A stretch of 64,000 nt of DNA from Thiodiazotropha sp040506275 (GTDB lineage Bacteria > Pseudomonadota > Gammaproteobacteria > Chromatiales > Chromatiaceae). The stretch is from positions 62,001-126,000 of the forward strand of contig JBEVXD010000007.1 of NCBI GenBank assembly GCA_040506275.1, in the 5' to 3' direction. Made by a program: the position numbers and the translations under genes. Shown here in pieces: positions 1-8,177 of this stretch; within the stretch, counting starts at the first letter, position 1, and each line of letters opens with the position of its first letter. The notes beneath the pieces were generated by a model, which saw nothing but the letters and a program-made list of their open reading frames with translations, was not told the origin of the DNA and did not search any database.

Positions 1-1
1 C

Positions 2-385
2 TATCGAGATCCTGATGGCATAGTTGTTATCGATTACAACTGGTGCATTGGCTGTCGAATGTGTATAGGTGCATGCCCATATTGGGCACGACGTTTCAAC
101 TGGGGCGAACCCAACCTTCCAAAAGAAGAATTGAATCCTAATACCCATTATCTGGGTAATCGTCCACGCATGAAAGGTGTTGTAGAGAAGTGCACTTTCT
201 GCGTTCAACGTACAAGAAAGGGTCGCTGGACAGCATGCGTCGAAGTCTGTCCTGTCGGTGCGAGAAAACTTGGAAACCTACTTGACCCAAACAGTGATGT
301 TCGAAAAATCCTTGCCACCAAAAAAGTTTTTCGGCTAAGAGCAGATCTTAATACCTACCCAAAGTTTTTTTACTACATGGACTAA
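2..385 (+). CDS. 4Fe-4S ferredoxin subunit, DsrO/NrfC-like (5' truncated)
   Basis: The reading frame is open from base 2, so the gene begins before the window. The visible 127 residues hold one complete cluster motif (CIGCRMCIGACP), then a CTFC pair and CVEVCP, the pattern of electron-transfer subunits of the NrfC/DsrO/PsrB type that carry several [4Fe-4S] clusters. Such subunits pass electrons between a catalytic or cytochrome subunit and an NrfD-type quinone-binding membrane protein. That partner lies 14 bp downstream, so the pair is surely co-transcribed. The ATG at 59 lies inside the first cluster motif and is not the start. Whether a signal peptide is present cannot be seen, and the catalytic partner may lie upstream of the window. 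Confidence 0.88.
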   Translation, partial: YRDPDGIVVIDYNWCIGCRMCIGACPYWARRFNWGEPNLPKEELNPNTHYLGNRPRMKGVVEKCTFCVQRTRKGRWTACVEVCPVGARKLGNLLDPNSDVRKILATKKVFRLRADLNTYPKFFYYMD

Positions 386-399
386 TTGGAGATCATACA

Positions 400-1653
400 G
401 TGCGCTTTTTTAAATTCGTATTCGATTTCCTGAAAGCAGGTTTCACCGGTGGCATTCTCTTTTGGATCTGGATGCTATTCCTGCTTTTTTTCATAATGCT
501 TTGGGCTTACGGCGAATATATACAGATCGCCAATGGCATGATTGTTACTAATCTCAATGACCAAGTTAGTTGGGGATTCTATCTTGCTAATTTTGTTTTC
601 ATGGTTGGGGTTGCCGCTGCTGCTGTAACAGTGGTCTTCCCTGCTTACGTCTATAAACATCAAGAATTGCATAAGATAGTTGTACTAGGAGAAATGATTG
701 CCATCGCAGCTGTGGTTATGTGCCTTCTTTTTGTCGTTGCACATATGGGTCGACCAGATCGTTTATGGCATATCTTCCCTGTTATTGGGATTTTCAACTG
801 GCCTCATGCAATGCTGACGTGGGATGTTATTGCATTGAGCGGTTATCTGCTACTCAACATCATTGGTGGATATTACTATTTATACGTAAAGTATTCTGGC
901 AACAAACTCAATAAAAACTTCTACCTACCTATAGTCTATATCGCTATTGTGTGGGCTTTAAGCATCCATACAGTCACTGCATTTCTTATAAACACAATGC
1001 CTGCGCGTCCAATGTGGTTTCATTCTATGATGCCTATAAAATTTATCACAACAGCCTTCGCTGCCGGACCTTCACTTATAATCATTGTATTTCTGCTTGT
1101 TCGTCGCTTTACACCGATGAAGATTGCTGATGAAGCATTTAATATGCTTTCTCAGATCGTTGTCTGGTGTCTGGGAATCGCCCTATTCCTGACCATGTCT
1201 GAAATAGTAACTGAGCTTTATGCCACGACAGAGCACTCACTGGGATTGCAATATCTGATGTTTGGACACAATGGTCTCACTGGCTTGGTTCCATACTTTT
1301 GGACAGCACTGCTATTGATGGTCGGCTCCTTTATTTTACTACTGATACCCAAGATCAGAAAAAACCTGACAGTTCTACCTTTTATCTGTATTGCCGCCTT
1401 TCTAGGCATCTGGATAGAAAAAGGTATGGGTCTGATGCTTCCAGGTGTCATCCCTACACCTATTGGTGAATTCGCAGAGTATACACCAAGTATTATTGAA
1501 TTAATGGTTGTCGGCGGTATATGGGCAATCGGCTTTTTTATGCTCACCTTTATGTTAAAGGGTGCTGTAGCTGTATTGCTTGGCGATATATGCTACGAGA
1601 AAAACGATAACAAAAAAGTCATGCCACATAATCAGGCTGAGGCAACGCCGTAA
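400..1653 (+). CDS. NrfD/DsrP-family integral membrane quinone-interacting subunit
   Basis: A 417-residue, strongly hydrophobic protein with about ten predicted membrane helices. The stretches VSWGFYLANF near residue 57 and MGRPDRLWHIFP near residue 116 are typical of the DsrP/HybB branch of the NrfD (PsrC) family, which exchanges electrons between quinone and an attached iron-sulfur subunit. The start is GTG at 400, preceded by TTGGAG and 14 bp after the ferredoxin stop. A four-heme cytochrome follows 52 bp later, so ferredoxin, NrfD-like subunit and cytochrome probably form one membrane complex comparable to Dsr(MK)JOP or other cytochrome-NrfD modules. The direction of electron flow cannot be told from sequence. 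Confidence 0.85.
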   Translation: MRFFKFVFDFLKAGFTGGILFWIWMLFLLFFIMLWAYGEYIQIANGMIVTNLNDQVSWGFYLANFVFMVGVAAAAVTVVFPAYVYKHQELHKIVVLGEMIAIAAVVMCLLFVVAHMGRPDRLWHIFPVIGIFNWPHAMLTWDVIALSGYLLLNIIGGYYYLYVKYSGNKLNKNFYLPIVYIAIVWALSIHTVTAFLINTMPARPMWFHSMMPIKFITTAFAAGPSLIIIVFLLVRRFTPMKIADEAFNMLSQIVVWCLGIALFLTMSEIVTELYATTEHSLGLQYLMFGHNGLTGLVPYFWTALLLMVGSFILLLIPKIRKNLTVLPFICIAAFLGIWIEKGMGLMLPGVIPTPIGEFAEYTPSIIELMVVGGIWAIGFFMLTFMLKGAVAVLLGDICYEKNDNKKVMPHNQAEATP

Positions 1654-1705
1654 CCCAATAGCCCATACGCTGAACAGATAGATTTGAATTGGAGCCTACA
1701 AAACA

Positions 1706-2503
1706 ATGACTAACTATCAAAACTGTGTGTCAGCCATAGTTCTATGCTTACTGACACTATCAACAGTGAATCCTGTTTACAGCAGCGATAACGAGTGTTT
1801 TGAAAGCCGAGACGGTATGAGCCAGATCACACAACATGAACTCAACCCAGGCCTAGTAAATGTAAAGTGTTCACAGACAACAGGTGGTGTACTTTGGTGG
1901 GGAGATCCATTTGACGACACAATCCCCATGGGAGACATGGAGGTAGAAGCTGACTATACCCATGAAGAGGCTGTGATTAAATCACGCGAAAAGCAGATAG
2001 ACAGAAACAAACTACTAACTATCTGCTCCATGGCATGTCATAACGCAGAATATGTTCCCATTCCTTATAACAAAAATCCCCGATCATTAAAGATGCACTT
2101 GGATATCATTCCTGATGCGATGAATCTGAAACATGGCAAAGGCGCTATTTGGTGTCTTGACTGTCACCACTTAATAGATCGTACAAAGTTGATTGATAAC
2201 TTTGGCTCCCCAATCAGCTTCAACCAGCCACAGAAACTGTGTGGGAAGTGCCATGGACAGGTCTATCGATCATGGCGAAATGGCATCCACGGGAAACGGA
2301 TTGGAATGTGGGACAAGGGAGGAAAGAAAAGATGGTGGCTTTGTACAGAATGTCACAATCCACACGATGTAGAACATGGTAATAATAACTCCGGCTTTGC
2401 TCAACTACATCCTGAACCAGCACCAAACCTGCCAAAAGGGATGAAAAACGCTGATCATGAGCGAATGCATCACAGCCATGATCACAGTAAAGATACAAAC
2501 TAA
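1706..2503 (+). CDS. Periplasmic four-heme cytochrome c with one CX3CH site and His-rich tail
   Basis: The 265-residue protein begins with a signal peptide ending near VYSS. It has three canonical heme sites (CLDCH, CGKCH, CTECH) and one site with an extra residue, CSMACH near residue 107, which fits CX3CH. Unpaired histidines (MHLD, IHGK and others) could serve as distal ligands. The C-terminus is very rich in histidine (RMHHSHDHS), which might bind metal. Its position directly behind the NrfD-like gene suggests it is the cytochrome subunit of that complex, analogous in place to DsrJ or a NapC-type partner, although I cannot assign it to a named family. A methyltransferase gene follows 26 bp downstream. 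Confidence 0.8.
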   Translation: MTNYQNCVSAIVLCLLTLSTVNPVYSSDNECFESRDGMSQITQHELNPGLVNVKCSQTTGGVLWWGDPFDDTIPMGDMEVEADYTHEEAVIKSREKQIDRNKLLTICSMACHNAEYVPIPYNKNPRSLKMHLDIIPDAMNLKHGKGAIWCLDCHHLIDRTKLIDNFGSPISFNQPQKLCGKCHGQVYRSWRNGIHGKRIGMWDKGGKKRWWLCTECHNPHDVEHGNNNSGFAQLHPEPAPNLPKGMKNADHERMHHSHDHSKDTN

Positions 2504-2529
2504 ATGTACCTTATCCGAAGAGGCAAAGC

Positions 2530-3279
2530 ATGACAAAAATTTTCCAAGAAAAAGAAGAGGCTCGACATGAAGCATTTGCATCGATCTGGGATAATCAGAT
2601 CAATGCAGTATTTACTGATGTTGCTGCTGCTTACGACAGAGCCAATGATTTTGCCAGTCTAGGCACGCTAAAGGGTCTGCGCCGTAAGTTTATTGCCACT
2701 ATTGACGTAGCTCCAGGCCAGAAGGTGCTGGATGTATGCGCTGGTACAAACGTCATTGGTATTGACCTACTGAAAAAACAACCAGAACTCGATGTCTATG
2801 CCGTCGACCGTAGCCATGCCATGCAGAAGGTCGGTAGTGACCGTGCGTCACAACACGGATTTTATATCAAAGGACAACTTTGTGACGTACATCAGCTTCC
2901 ATTTCCTGACAACCACTTCGACGTTATAACCCTTCAGTATGCAACTCGTCATCTTCGTGTCATAGACGTTTTCTCTGAGATAAGCCGTGTTCTCAAACCA
3001 GGTGGTCACTTCTACCATTTCGATATGCTCAGACCATCTAATAAACTCATTGAAGAGGCTTACTGTCTTTATCTTAAATTTTGTCTTAAAACGATCTCCT
3101 GGGCTTTGCGATCTGGACCCGAGGCAAAAGCATGTTGCGACTACTTTGTCGACGCAATTCGCCTTTTCTATTCAACAGACGAACTTTCACATCTACTCTC
3201 AGAATTAGGTTTTTCGAATGTTATAGGCAGACCACTACTAGGGGGTACTGTTGCAATACACAAGGCATGCAAACTTTAA
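2530..3279 (+). CDS. UbiE/COQ5-like class I SAM-dependent methyltransferase
   Basis: 249 residues with a class I methyltransferase fold: motif I reads VLDVCAGTNVIGIDL (the usual GTG is replaced by GTN), an acidic residue follows in VYAVDRS, and the post-motif stretch is LQYATRHL where UbiE has FGLRNV. Then come SEISRVLKPGG and a C-terminal half like quinone methylases. UbiE/MenG enzymes methylate the ring of ubiquinone or menaquinone precursors. This copy sits inside a cytochrome/NrfD operon rather than with ubiquinone genes, so it may be a specialised paralogue, possibly modifying a quinone used by the adjacent complex. That role is inference; the substrate is unknown. The gene is spaced as an operon member. 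Confidence 0.75.
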   Translation: MTKIFQEKEEARHEAFASIWDNQINAVFTDVAAAYDRANDFASLGTLKGLRRKFIATIDVAPGQKVLDVCAGTNVIGIDLLKKQPELDVYAVDRSHAMQKVGSDRASQHGFYIKGQLCDVHQLPFPDNHFDVITLQYATRHLRVIDVFSEISRVLKPGGHFYHFDMLRPSNKLIEEAYCLYLKFCLKTISWALRSGPEAKACCDYFVDAIRLFYSTDELSHLLSELGFSNVIGRPLLGGTVAIHKACKL

Positions 3280-3372
3280 CTAACATGCAGTCAAGAAAAT
3301 ATCACAGGGCTAATGTGTAGTTTGAGAACTGACAGCCTTGTAGATATAAATTTATCATCGAGGACTTATACA

Positions 3373-3699
3373 ATGGCTATTTATAAGGCATTGATCTACA
3401 CAGCTGGATTTGCTGCTACATTACTACCACTTCAATCAACACAAGCCCTTGATGCGGAATATCTCTATAAAGAACGGACCTGCATCGCCTGTCACGGTAC
3501 TAAGGGCAAAGCGCCGGTCATGGATGAATACCCAAAAATAGCTGGTCAACCTGAACTATATTTACTAGCTCAGATGAAAGACATCAAGCACGGGCGACGT
3601 ACAAATGCCCACTCTGTTGCCATGAAGAACGTAATGCATCTAATCAGTGATGATGAGTTAGCTGTTATTGCAAGCTGGCTTGCCAGCATAAAGAGATAG
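3373..3699 (+). CDS. Monoheme class I cytochrome c (c553/half-c4 type), copy 1
   Basis: The start is taken at ATG 3373, which gives a clean signal peptide ending QSTQA and a mature protein of about 85 residues; an upstream in-frame ATG at 3313 would add 20 unrelated residues. One CIACH heme site and a C-terminal MKNVMHLIS segment supplying the likely Met ligand match the small c553 or half-c4 type. It closely resembles the product at 4723-5058 (shared AGQ, DIKHG and MK..M segments), so the two are paralogues. Probably a soluble periplasmic electron carrier for the upstream complex. Confidence 0.85.
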   Translation: MAIYKALIYTAGFAATLLPLQSTQALDAEYLYKERTCIACHGTKGKAPVMDEYPKIAGQPELYLLAQMKDIKHGRRTNAHSVAMKNVMHLISDDELAVIASWLASIKR

Positions 3700-3726
3700 G
3701 CATAGCTATGCTGCCTAGTATTGAAA

Positions 3727-4185
3727 TCAAGAACTCCAAAGGTTCTCAGTCACAGCAACTATTTGCTCATAGTAAGTATCTCTATCCATACCAAGAACTG
3801 TGGCACCAAATAGTTCAGCATCGTTCGCTGTGGCAAGATCTCCATAGTTTACCAACACTGACTGGTAAAGAATGAGCGCGGGCAGAATATCATGACGATC
3901 TTTAAAATTGTGATGCAAAAAGATTATATATCCCTCATCTGGATTTTCAGAAATTGCTTCTGTCTTAGCAAACATACCGCACTCAATCTTCTCGGTGACG
4001 AACCTGAGCTGAACCGGGTAACGAATAGATTTTCGATCCTCAAGCATCACAAGCACAGTTTGATAGTTGATATTGTCGCCATAGCGAGTCCGGATCTCTT
4101 TCGCCTTTTCGTAGGCATGCAAAGAGACTGCGCTATGAACAACCTTTCCTGCACGTTTTTTAATCTTATCAGTTTTTTTTACCAT
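3727..4185 (-). CDS. Conserved-looking hypothetical protein, 152 aa
   Basis: An unrecognised soluble protein on the opposite strand, converging on the first monoheme cytochrome gene with only 27 bp between the stops. It has a lysine-rich N-terminus (VKKTDKIKKRAGK), a mixed alpha/beta middle, and an acidic C-terminus ending VTENLWSS. There is no signal peptide, membrane helix or metal motif. The codon composition is similar to its AT-rich neighbours. The palindrome GCATAGCTATGC at 3702-3713, between the convergent genes, could serve as a weak hairpin. I do not assign a function; the gene could be a cytoplasmic regulator or chaperone for the cytochrome cluster, but nothing in the sequence proves that. 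Confidence 0.6.
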   Translation of the reverse strand: MVKKTDKIKKRAGKVVHSAVSLHAYEKAKEIRTRYGDNINYQTVLVMLEDRKSIRYPVQLRFVTEKIECGMFAKTEAISENPDEGYIIFLHHNFKDRHDILPALILYQSVLVNYGDLATANDAELFGATVLGMDRDTYYEQIVAVTENLWSS

Positions 4186-4307
4186 GACAATATCGCTATT
4201 TTGCTAAAACCAAATATCACCAGACTGTTTGATACACACTATGTGAGACTAATAATAATAGCAAAATATAGCAGTAAGCCTGCTCCAATATAATTCGAGA
4301 ATAGACT

Positions 4308-4679
4308 ATGGCTGAATATCAATTAAAACTTAGCGAAGATGACATTGAAGACACCAGAACACAAACAATGGATGAAATCTTTCAATTCATCAAGTCAATG
4401 GACGGGCGTCCACTTGCTGTGATAACCCTGGACAGTGAACAGAGTATGCTTTGGGATCAGGAAGGAGAGGTTGACTATCAGGACAATTATGGTCGACAAA
4501 TTATAGCCCAAGTCTCTGATGGCATCACTGAAACTTTGGTTATCCGTAATATAGATGGGTTACCTGTCGCCTTGGCAAGCTTAAATAATTTCGAGGGATG
4601 GCAGGGTATAGGCATCGACAAGCGACTACGTTTCGAGATCGCCAGTATGCTTATGAATGACGAAACAGAATTCGAATAG
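4308..4679 (+). CDS. Hypothetical acidic protein, 123 aa
   Basis: A small acidic cytoplasmic protein without signal peptide, cysteine motif or transmembrane segment. The sequence alternates beta-like stretches (LAVITLDSEQS, ETLVIRNIDGL) and ends with an acidic tail. It is divergent from the 152-aa gene and followed 43 bp later by the second monoheme cytochrome, so it is probably co-expressed with that cytochrome. No family is recognised. Confidence 0.6.
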   Translation: MAEYQLKLSEDDIEDTRTQTMDEIFQFIKSMDGRPLAVITLDSEQSMLWDQEGEVDYQDNYGRQIIAQVSDGITETLVIRNIDGLPVALASLNNFEGWQGIGIDKRLRFEIASMLMNDETEFE

Positions 4680-4722
4680 CCGGGTCAGTTCAACTGCAAC
4701 TCAGGCATAGGAGATCAAAAGC

Positions 4723-5058
4723 ATGAATAAACCATGTTCTATTTTAATGAATATTTGCGCTATCTTTTTTTTAACAGCGACAATATCAACTGCCAACGCC
4801 CAGCAAGATGACTTGGATGGCGCGCAACTCTATTTAGCTAAAGCTTGCGCGGGATGTCACGGTATAGATGGACAGTCACCCAAACTACCACTTTACCCAC
4901 ATGTTGCTGGTCAAAATATCGGTTACCTCTACAATCAATTGCGTGATATCAAGCATGGTCATCGAAACAATGGTCTGTCGATTGTTATGAAGGGCATCAT
5001 GACTGCAGTCAGCGATGAAGAGATGCTCGCCATAGCCACTTGGTTATCAAAGCAGTAA
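4723..5058 (+). CDS. Monoheme class I cytochrome c, copy 2
   Basis: 111 residues with a signal peptide ending STANA, heme site CAGCH, and a probable Met ligand in VMKGIM. It is paralogous to the cytochrome at 3373-3699: both share the spacing from CxxCH to AGQ, DIKHG and the terminal tryptophan helix (ATWLSK against ASWLAS). The start is supported by TAGGAGATCAAAAGC just ahead of ATG. It is likely a periplasmic carrier. It is the last gene of the AT-rich redox island; about 500 bp without genes follow. Confidence 0.85.
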   Translation: MNKPCSILMNICAIFFLTATISTANAQQDDLDGAQLYLAKACAGCHGIDGQSPKLPLYPHVAGQNIGYLYNQLRDIKHGHRNNGLSIVMKGIMTAVSDEEMLAIATWLSKQ

Positions 5059-5562
5059 TGCGATCTAGTATATGTTCAGTAAAATCAGTCTGTAATGTAA
5101 AGCAAAGATGTCTCGGGTAACTAAGACTATGCGTCACTCTGAATCATGCACTTAATAACACCCTTCTCGAATAATACAGACCTGGCAATTATATGCATCG
5201 CTCGCAATAAATAGATTTATTAGGCAATAAAAAAAATATTCAGTGGAAGTAGATACAATGGACCAGGAGTTAGTATATGACTTACAAAATTACTTCATGG
5301 CAATATAAGCATAAGTTAAATCATGCCTTAAAAAACAATACGTTGATATAAACCAGCCACATTGATATTCTACCATGCAGATTGAATTGTTATACTAATA
5401 ATACTCTATCCAAAGCTATCTCTCAGTGGGATATTTGCCATTAAAGAACAACAAACTTAGGCATGATTCTGCTTTAGCAATACAGATAAATAACAAGCAC
5501 TAGCATGGAAGTTTCAGCAGTGTGTTTTTAAAATAAAAAAGTTACATCCAAGGGGAGTCAAC
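5059..5562. other. AT-rich intergenic region
   Basis: About 500 bp with no credible reading frame, separating the AT-rich cytochrome island from the nonaheme fusion gene. It contains A/T-rich stretches and a TATACT hexamer at 5391-5396 that could be a -10 element, but I find no -35 at proper spacing. I see no tRNA and no strong hairpin; it probably holds the promoter of the next operon. Confidence 0.4.
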
Positions 5563-7545
5563 ATGTGGATTAATATTACCAGGTACAGTACTTGGCTTTT
5601 GCCCTTGTTCTTTATATTAAGTACCCAATTCGTTCATGCCGCTCCCACACCCGCCATAACAGTGCTGGGTGAAGAGATTCCGCAAGGTTTCGACCCTGAA
5701 ACAGGTAAACGCATCATCCCCAATGATCGCTGCCTGACCTGTCATGGGGATGAAAATGAAAAATCCGATGTGCGTGATGATGGCAGTGAGGTCAAAATCT
5801 TTGTACACAGCAAGGAGATTGAGGAGAGTGTACATGGTGAACTGTCCTGTAATAGCTGTCACATCACCATTGATCGTGTCCCACATCGCGAGGCACCCGC
5901 AGTTATTGTAGGCTGCGTCGACTGCCACAGAGAAACCTGGGAAGAGTATAAAAACGACCCTGATGAAAAGCATAAGAGACTCGCGATAGTCAACGAGCAG
6001 ATTGACTACTATATGCAGTCTATTCATGCCCAGCCTAACTCACTGGACCAATCCCGAACCAATGCCACATGTTACGACTGCCACGAGGCCCACAACGTCG
6101 GAGAACTCGGCAGCATACAACGGGCCGAGAAGCGCCTGAAAAACCCAGAAGTCTGCGGAAAGTGCCATGAAGAGCAACTAGCAGATTATCGCACATCCAT
6201 TCACGGCGAGTCGGTGTTGGAGAAAGGTGATAGTGAGTCAGCGGTATGTTCCGATTGTCACACTACCCATGCCATAGACGCACCCGAAACCGACAAGGCA
6301 AAACTGGCAATCACAAAGAATTGCGGTGAGTGTCATGAGGAAGCCCAACGCACCTACTTTGACTCCTACCATGGCCAGGTTCATCGTCTTGGATATACCA
6401 ATACAGCCAAATGTCATGACTGCCACGGCAGCCATAAAATCAAGGGCGAAGACGATCCGACTTCAGAGATTCACGCCAACAATCGTTTAGAGAATTGCCG
6501 GGTCTGCCACGAAGACGCGAACGAGAATTTCCTGACCTTTTGGCCCCATGGTGATGCAGACGACAGGGAAAATTACCCAGGTCTGTGGTTCTTCAAACTA
6601 TTTATGCAAACCCTGATCTTCGCTGTTATGGCCTTCTTCTGGGTGCACGTAGTGCTATGGCTCTACCGTGAAGTAGCTGACCGTTTCGCCGGCAAAGGCT
6701 TCATCGAAGATCTGGACAAGCCGGATATCGTCTATTTCCGCCGATTCCCGCTCGCCTGGCGCTGGATTCATGGCCTGTTCGCCATCTCCACCATGACCCT
6801 GATACTGACCGGTACCACACTGTTGTTTGCACATACCGGCTGGGCCAAAGCAGTAGTGGTCTTCCTTGGTGGCACAGAAATGGAAGGCATCATCCACCGT
6901 ACCGCTGCTGTAATCTGGTTGGGTATTTTCATAGTCCATCTCGCGATCGCGGTAATCAACATCTTGCGTAATCGTGAAGACTTCGAATGGTTCGGCAGCA
7001 CTTCAATGATCCCCAATTGGAAAGACTGGCACGATCTGAAGGGCATGTTTAAATGGTTCCTTGGAAAAGGTGAGCGCCCAGAGTTCTCCCATTGGACCTA
7101 CTGGCAGAAGTTTGACTATTGGGCACCCTTCTGGGGCGCAGCTGTGATCGGTACTTCCGGTATCATGCTCTTCGCACCAGAGAAAACCGCCCTTATTCTA
7201 CCGGGCTGGATGTTCAACATCGCCACACTGGTACACGCGGAAGAGGCCTTGCTGGCCGCTATCTTCCTCAACTCGGTGCATTTCTTCAATGTACATTTCA
7301 GGCCTGAACGTTTCCCGATGAGTACCACTATTTTCACCGGTGCGATTCCATTTGAGGAGTTCCGTCACGACCACCGTGAAGAGTACGAGCGCCTCGCCGC
7401 CACTGGTGAAATAAATAACTACCTGGTCAGGCGACCCTCGCGGCGTGCTGAGCTGGCGGCCTCGTTCATCACCACAGTGCTGATCATGGCAGGCCTTGGC
7501 TTGCTTACCCTGGTACTGATCGGTCTGATGACCTCACCAAGCTGA
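5563..7545 (+). CDS. CbcL-like fusion: nonaheme cytochrome c plus membrane cytochrome b
   Basis: 660 residues. A signal peptide (1-26) leads a periplasmic domain with nine CxxCH motifs, starting at residues 57, 96, 118, 170, 198, 229, 254, 284 and 312. A helix at about 346-368 then enters a b-type membrane domain: WRWIHGLFAIS (His403), IIHRTAAVIW (His445), FIVHLAIAV (His459) and a last helix with NSVHFFNVHF, similar to the diheme HydC/FdnI cytochrome b. This architecture matches Geobacter CbcL, an inner-membrane quinone oxidoreductase that passes electrons to periplasmic cytochromes. The next genes, 31 bp downstream, encode sulfide dehydrogenase subunits, so it may link FccAB electrons with the quinone pool. 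The specific CbcL analogy is inferred from architecture. Confidence 0.82.
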   Translation: MWINITRYSTWLLPLFFILSTQFVHAAPTPAITVLGEEIPQGFDPETGKRIIPNDRCLTCHGDENEKSDVRDDGSEVKIFVHSKEIEESVHGELSCNSCHITIDRVPHREAPAVIVGCVDCHRETWEEYKNDPDEKHKRLAIVNEQIDYYMQSIHAQPNSLDQSRTNATCYDCHEAHNVGELGSIQRAEKRLKNPEVCGKCHEEQLADYRTSIHGESVLEKGDSESAVCSDCHTTHAIDAPETDKAKLAITKNCGECHEEAQRTYFDSYHGQVHRLGYTNTAKCHDCHGSHKIKGEDDPTSEIHANNRLENCRVCHEDANENFLTFWPHGDADDRENYPGLWFFKLFMQTLIFAVMAFFWVHVVLWLYREVADRFAGKGFIEDLDKPDIVYFRRFPLAWRWIHGLFAISTMTLILTGTTLLFAHTGWAKAVVVFLGGTEMEGIIHRTAAVIWLGIFIVHLAIAVINILRNREDFEWFGSTSMIPNWKDWHDLKGMFKWFLGKGERPEFSHWTYWQKFDYWAPFWGAAVIGTSGIMLFAPEKTALILPGWMFNIATLVHAEEALLAAIFLNSVHFFNVHFRPERFPMSTTIFTGAIPFEEFRHDHREEYERLAATGEINNYLVRRPSRRAELAASFITTVLIMAGLGLLTLVLIGLMTSPS

Positions 7546-7576
7546 TAGACCCGGAAAAATAATGAGAGAAGACATT

Positions 7577-8155
7577 ATGAATAGAAAAGTTCGCAATCTC
7601 CTTCTGGGTATAGTGGCATTGTTACCGTCAATCCTCCTGGCCGACCCCACAGGGCAAGCCCTGGCATTTACATGCGCCGGTTGTCACGGAACAGACGGCT
7701 CCAGTGTCGGCCCATCCAGCCCCTCTATTGCAGCAATGGATCCTGAGGTATTCATCGATGCCATGGAGGGTTACAAGTACGATGAACGTAACTCCACCAT
7801 CATGAATCGTATTGCGAAAGGCTACAACGAAGAGCAGATCAAGAGCATGGCCTGGTTTTTTGCTAAACAGCCTCTGCGTCTGAGCGAACAACAACACGAT
7901 GCTGAGATGGCCAAGCTAGGTGCCGGGTTACACGACAAGTATTGTGAAAAGTGCCATGAAGACGGAGGCAAACCGGGTGATTCAGGCACACTGGCTGGAC
8001 AGTGGATGCCCTACCTGCATATTTCCATGGAGGACTTCATTGCTGGACGTCGCGACTACCCCAGAAAGATGAAACGCAAGGTAGACGCCGCTATTGAAGC
8101 AGAAGGTGAGCAAGCCATACCGGCTCTGATTCACTATTACGGCAGCCAACACTGA
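7577..8155 (+). CDS. fccA: Diheme cytochrome c, probable flavocytochrome c cytochrome subunit
   Basis: Start at ATG 7577, chosen because GAGAGAAG precedes it and it opens a standard signal peptide (MNRKVRNLL to LLADP); ATG 7562 would add five residues. Two CxxCH sites, CAGCH in the N-terminal half and CEKCH in the C-terminal half, make a c4-like two-domain cytochrome of about 20 kDa. In Allochromatium-type flavocytochrome c sulfide dehydrogenase this subunit takes electrons from the flavoprotein. The flavoprotein gene follows 22 bp later, which supports the call. It could alternatively be a c4 carrier that replaces FccA. Confidence 0.82.
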   Translation: MNRKVRNLLLGIVALLPSILLADPTGQALAFTCAGCHGTDGSSVGPSSPSIAAMDPEVFIDAMEGYKYDERNSTIMNRIAKGYNEEQIKSMAWFFAKQPLRLSEQQHDAEMAKLGAGLHDKYCEKCHEDGGKPGDSGTLAGQWMPYLHISMEDFIAGRRDYPRKMKRKVDAAIEAEGEQAIPALIHYYGSQH

Positions 8156-8177
8156 TTACCCGGACAGGAATACTTAC

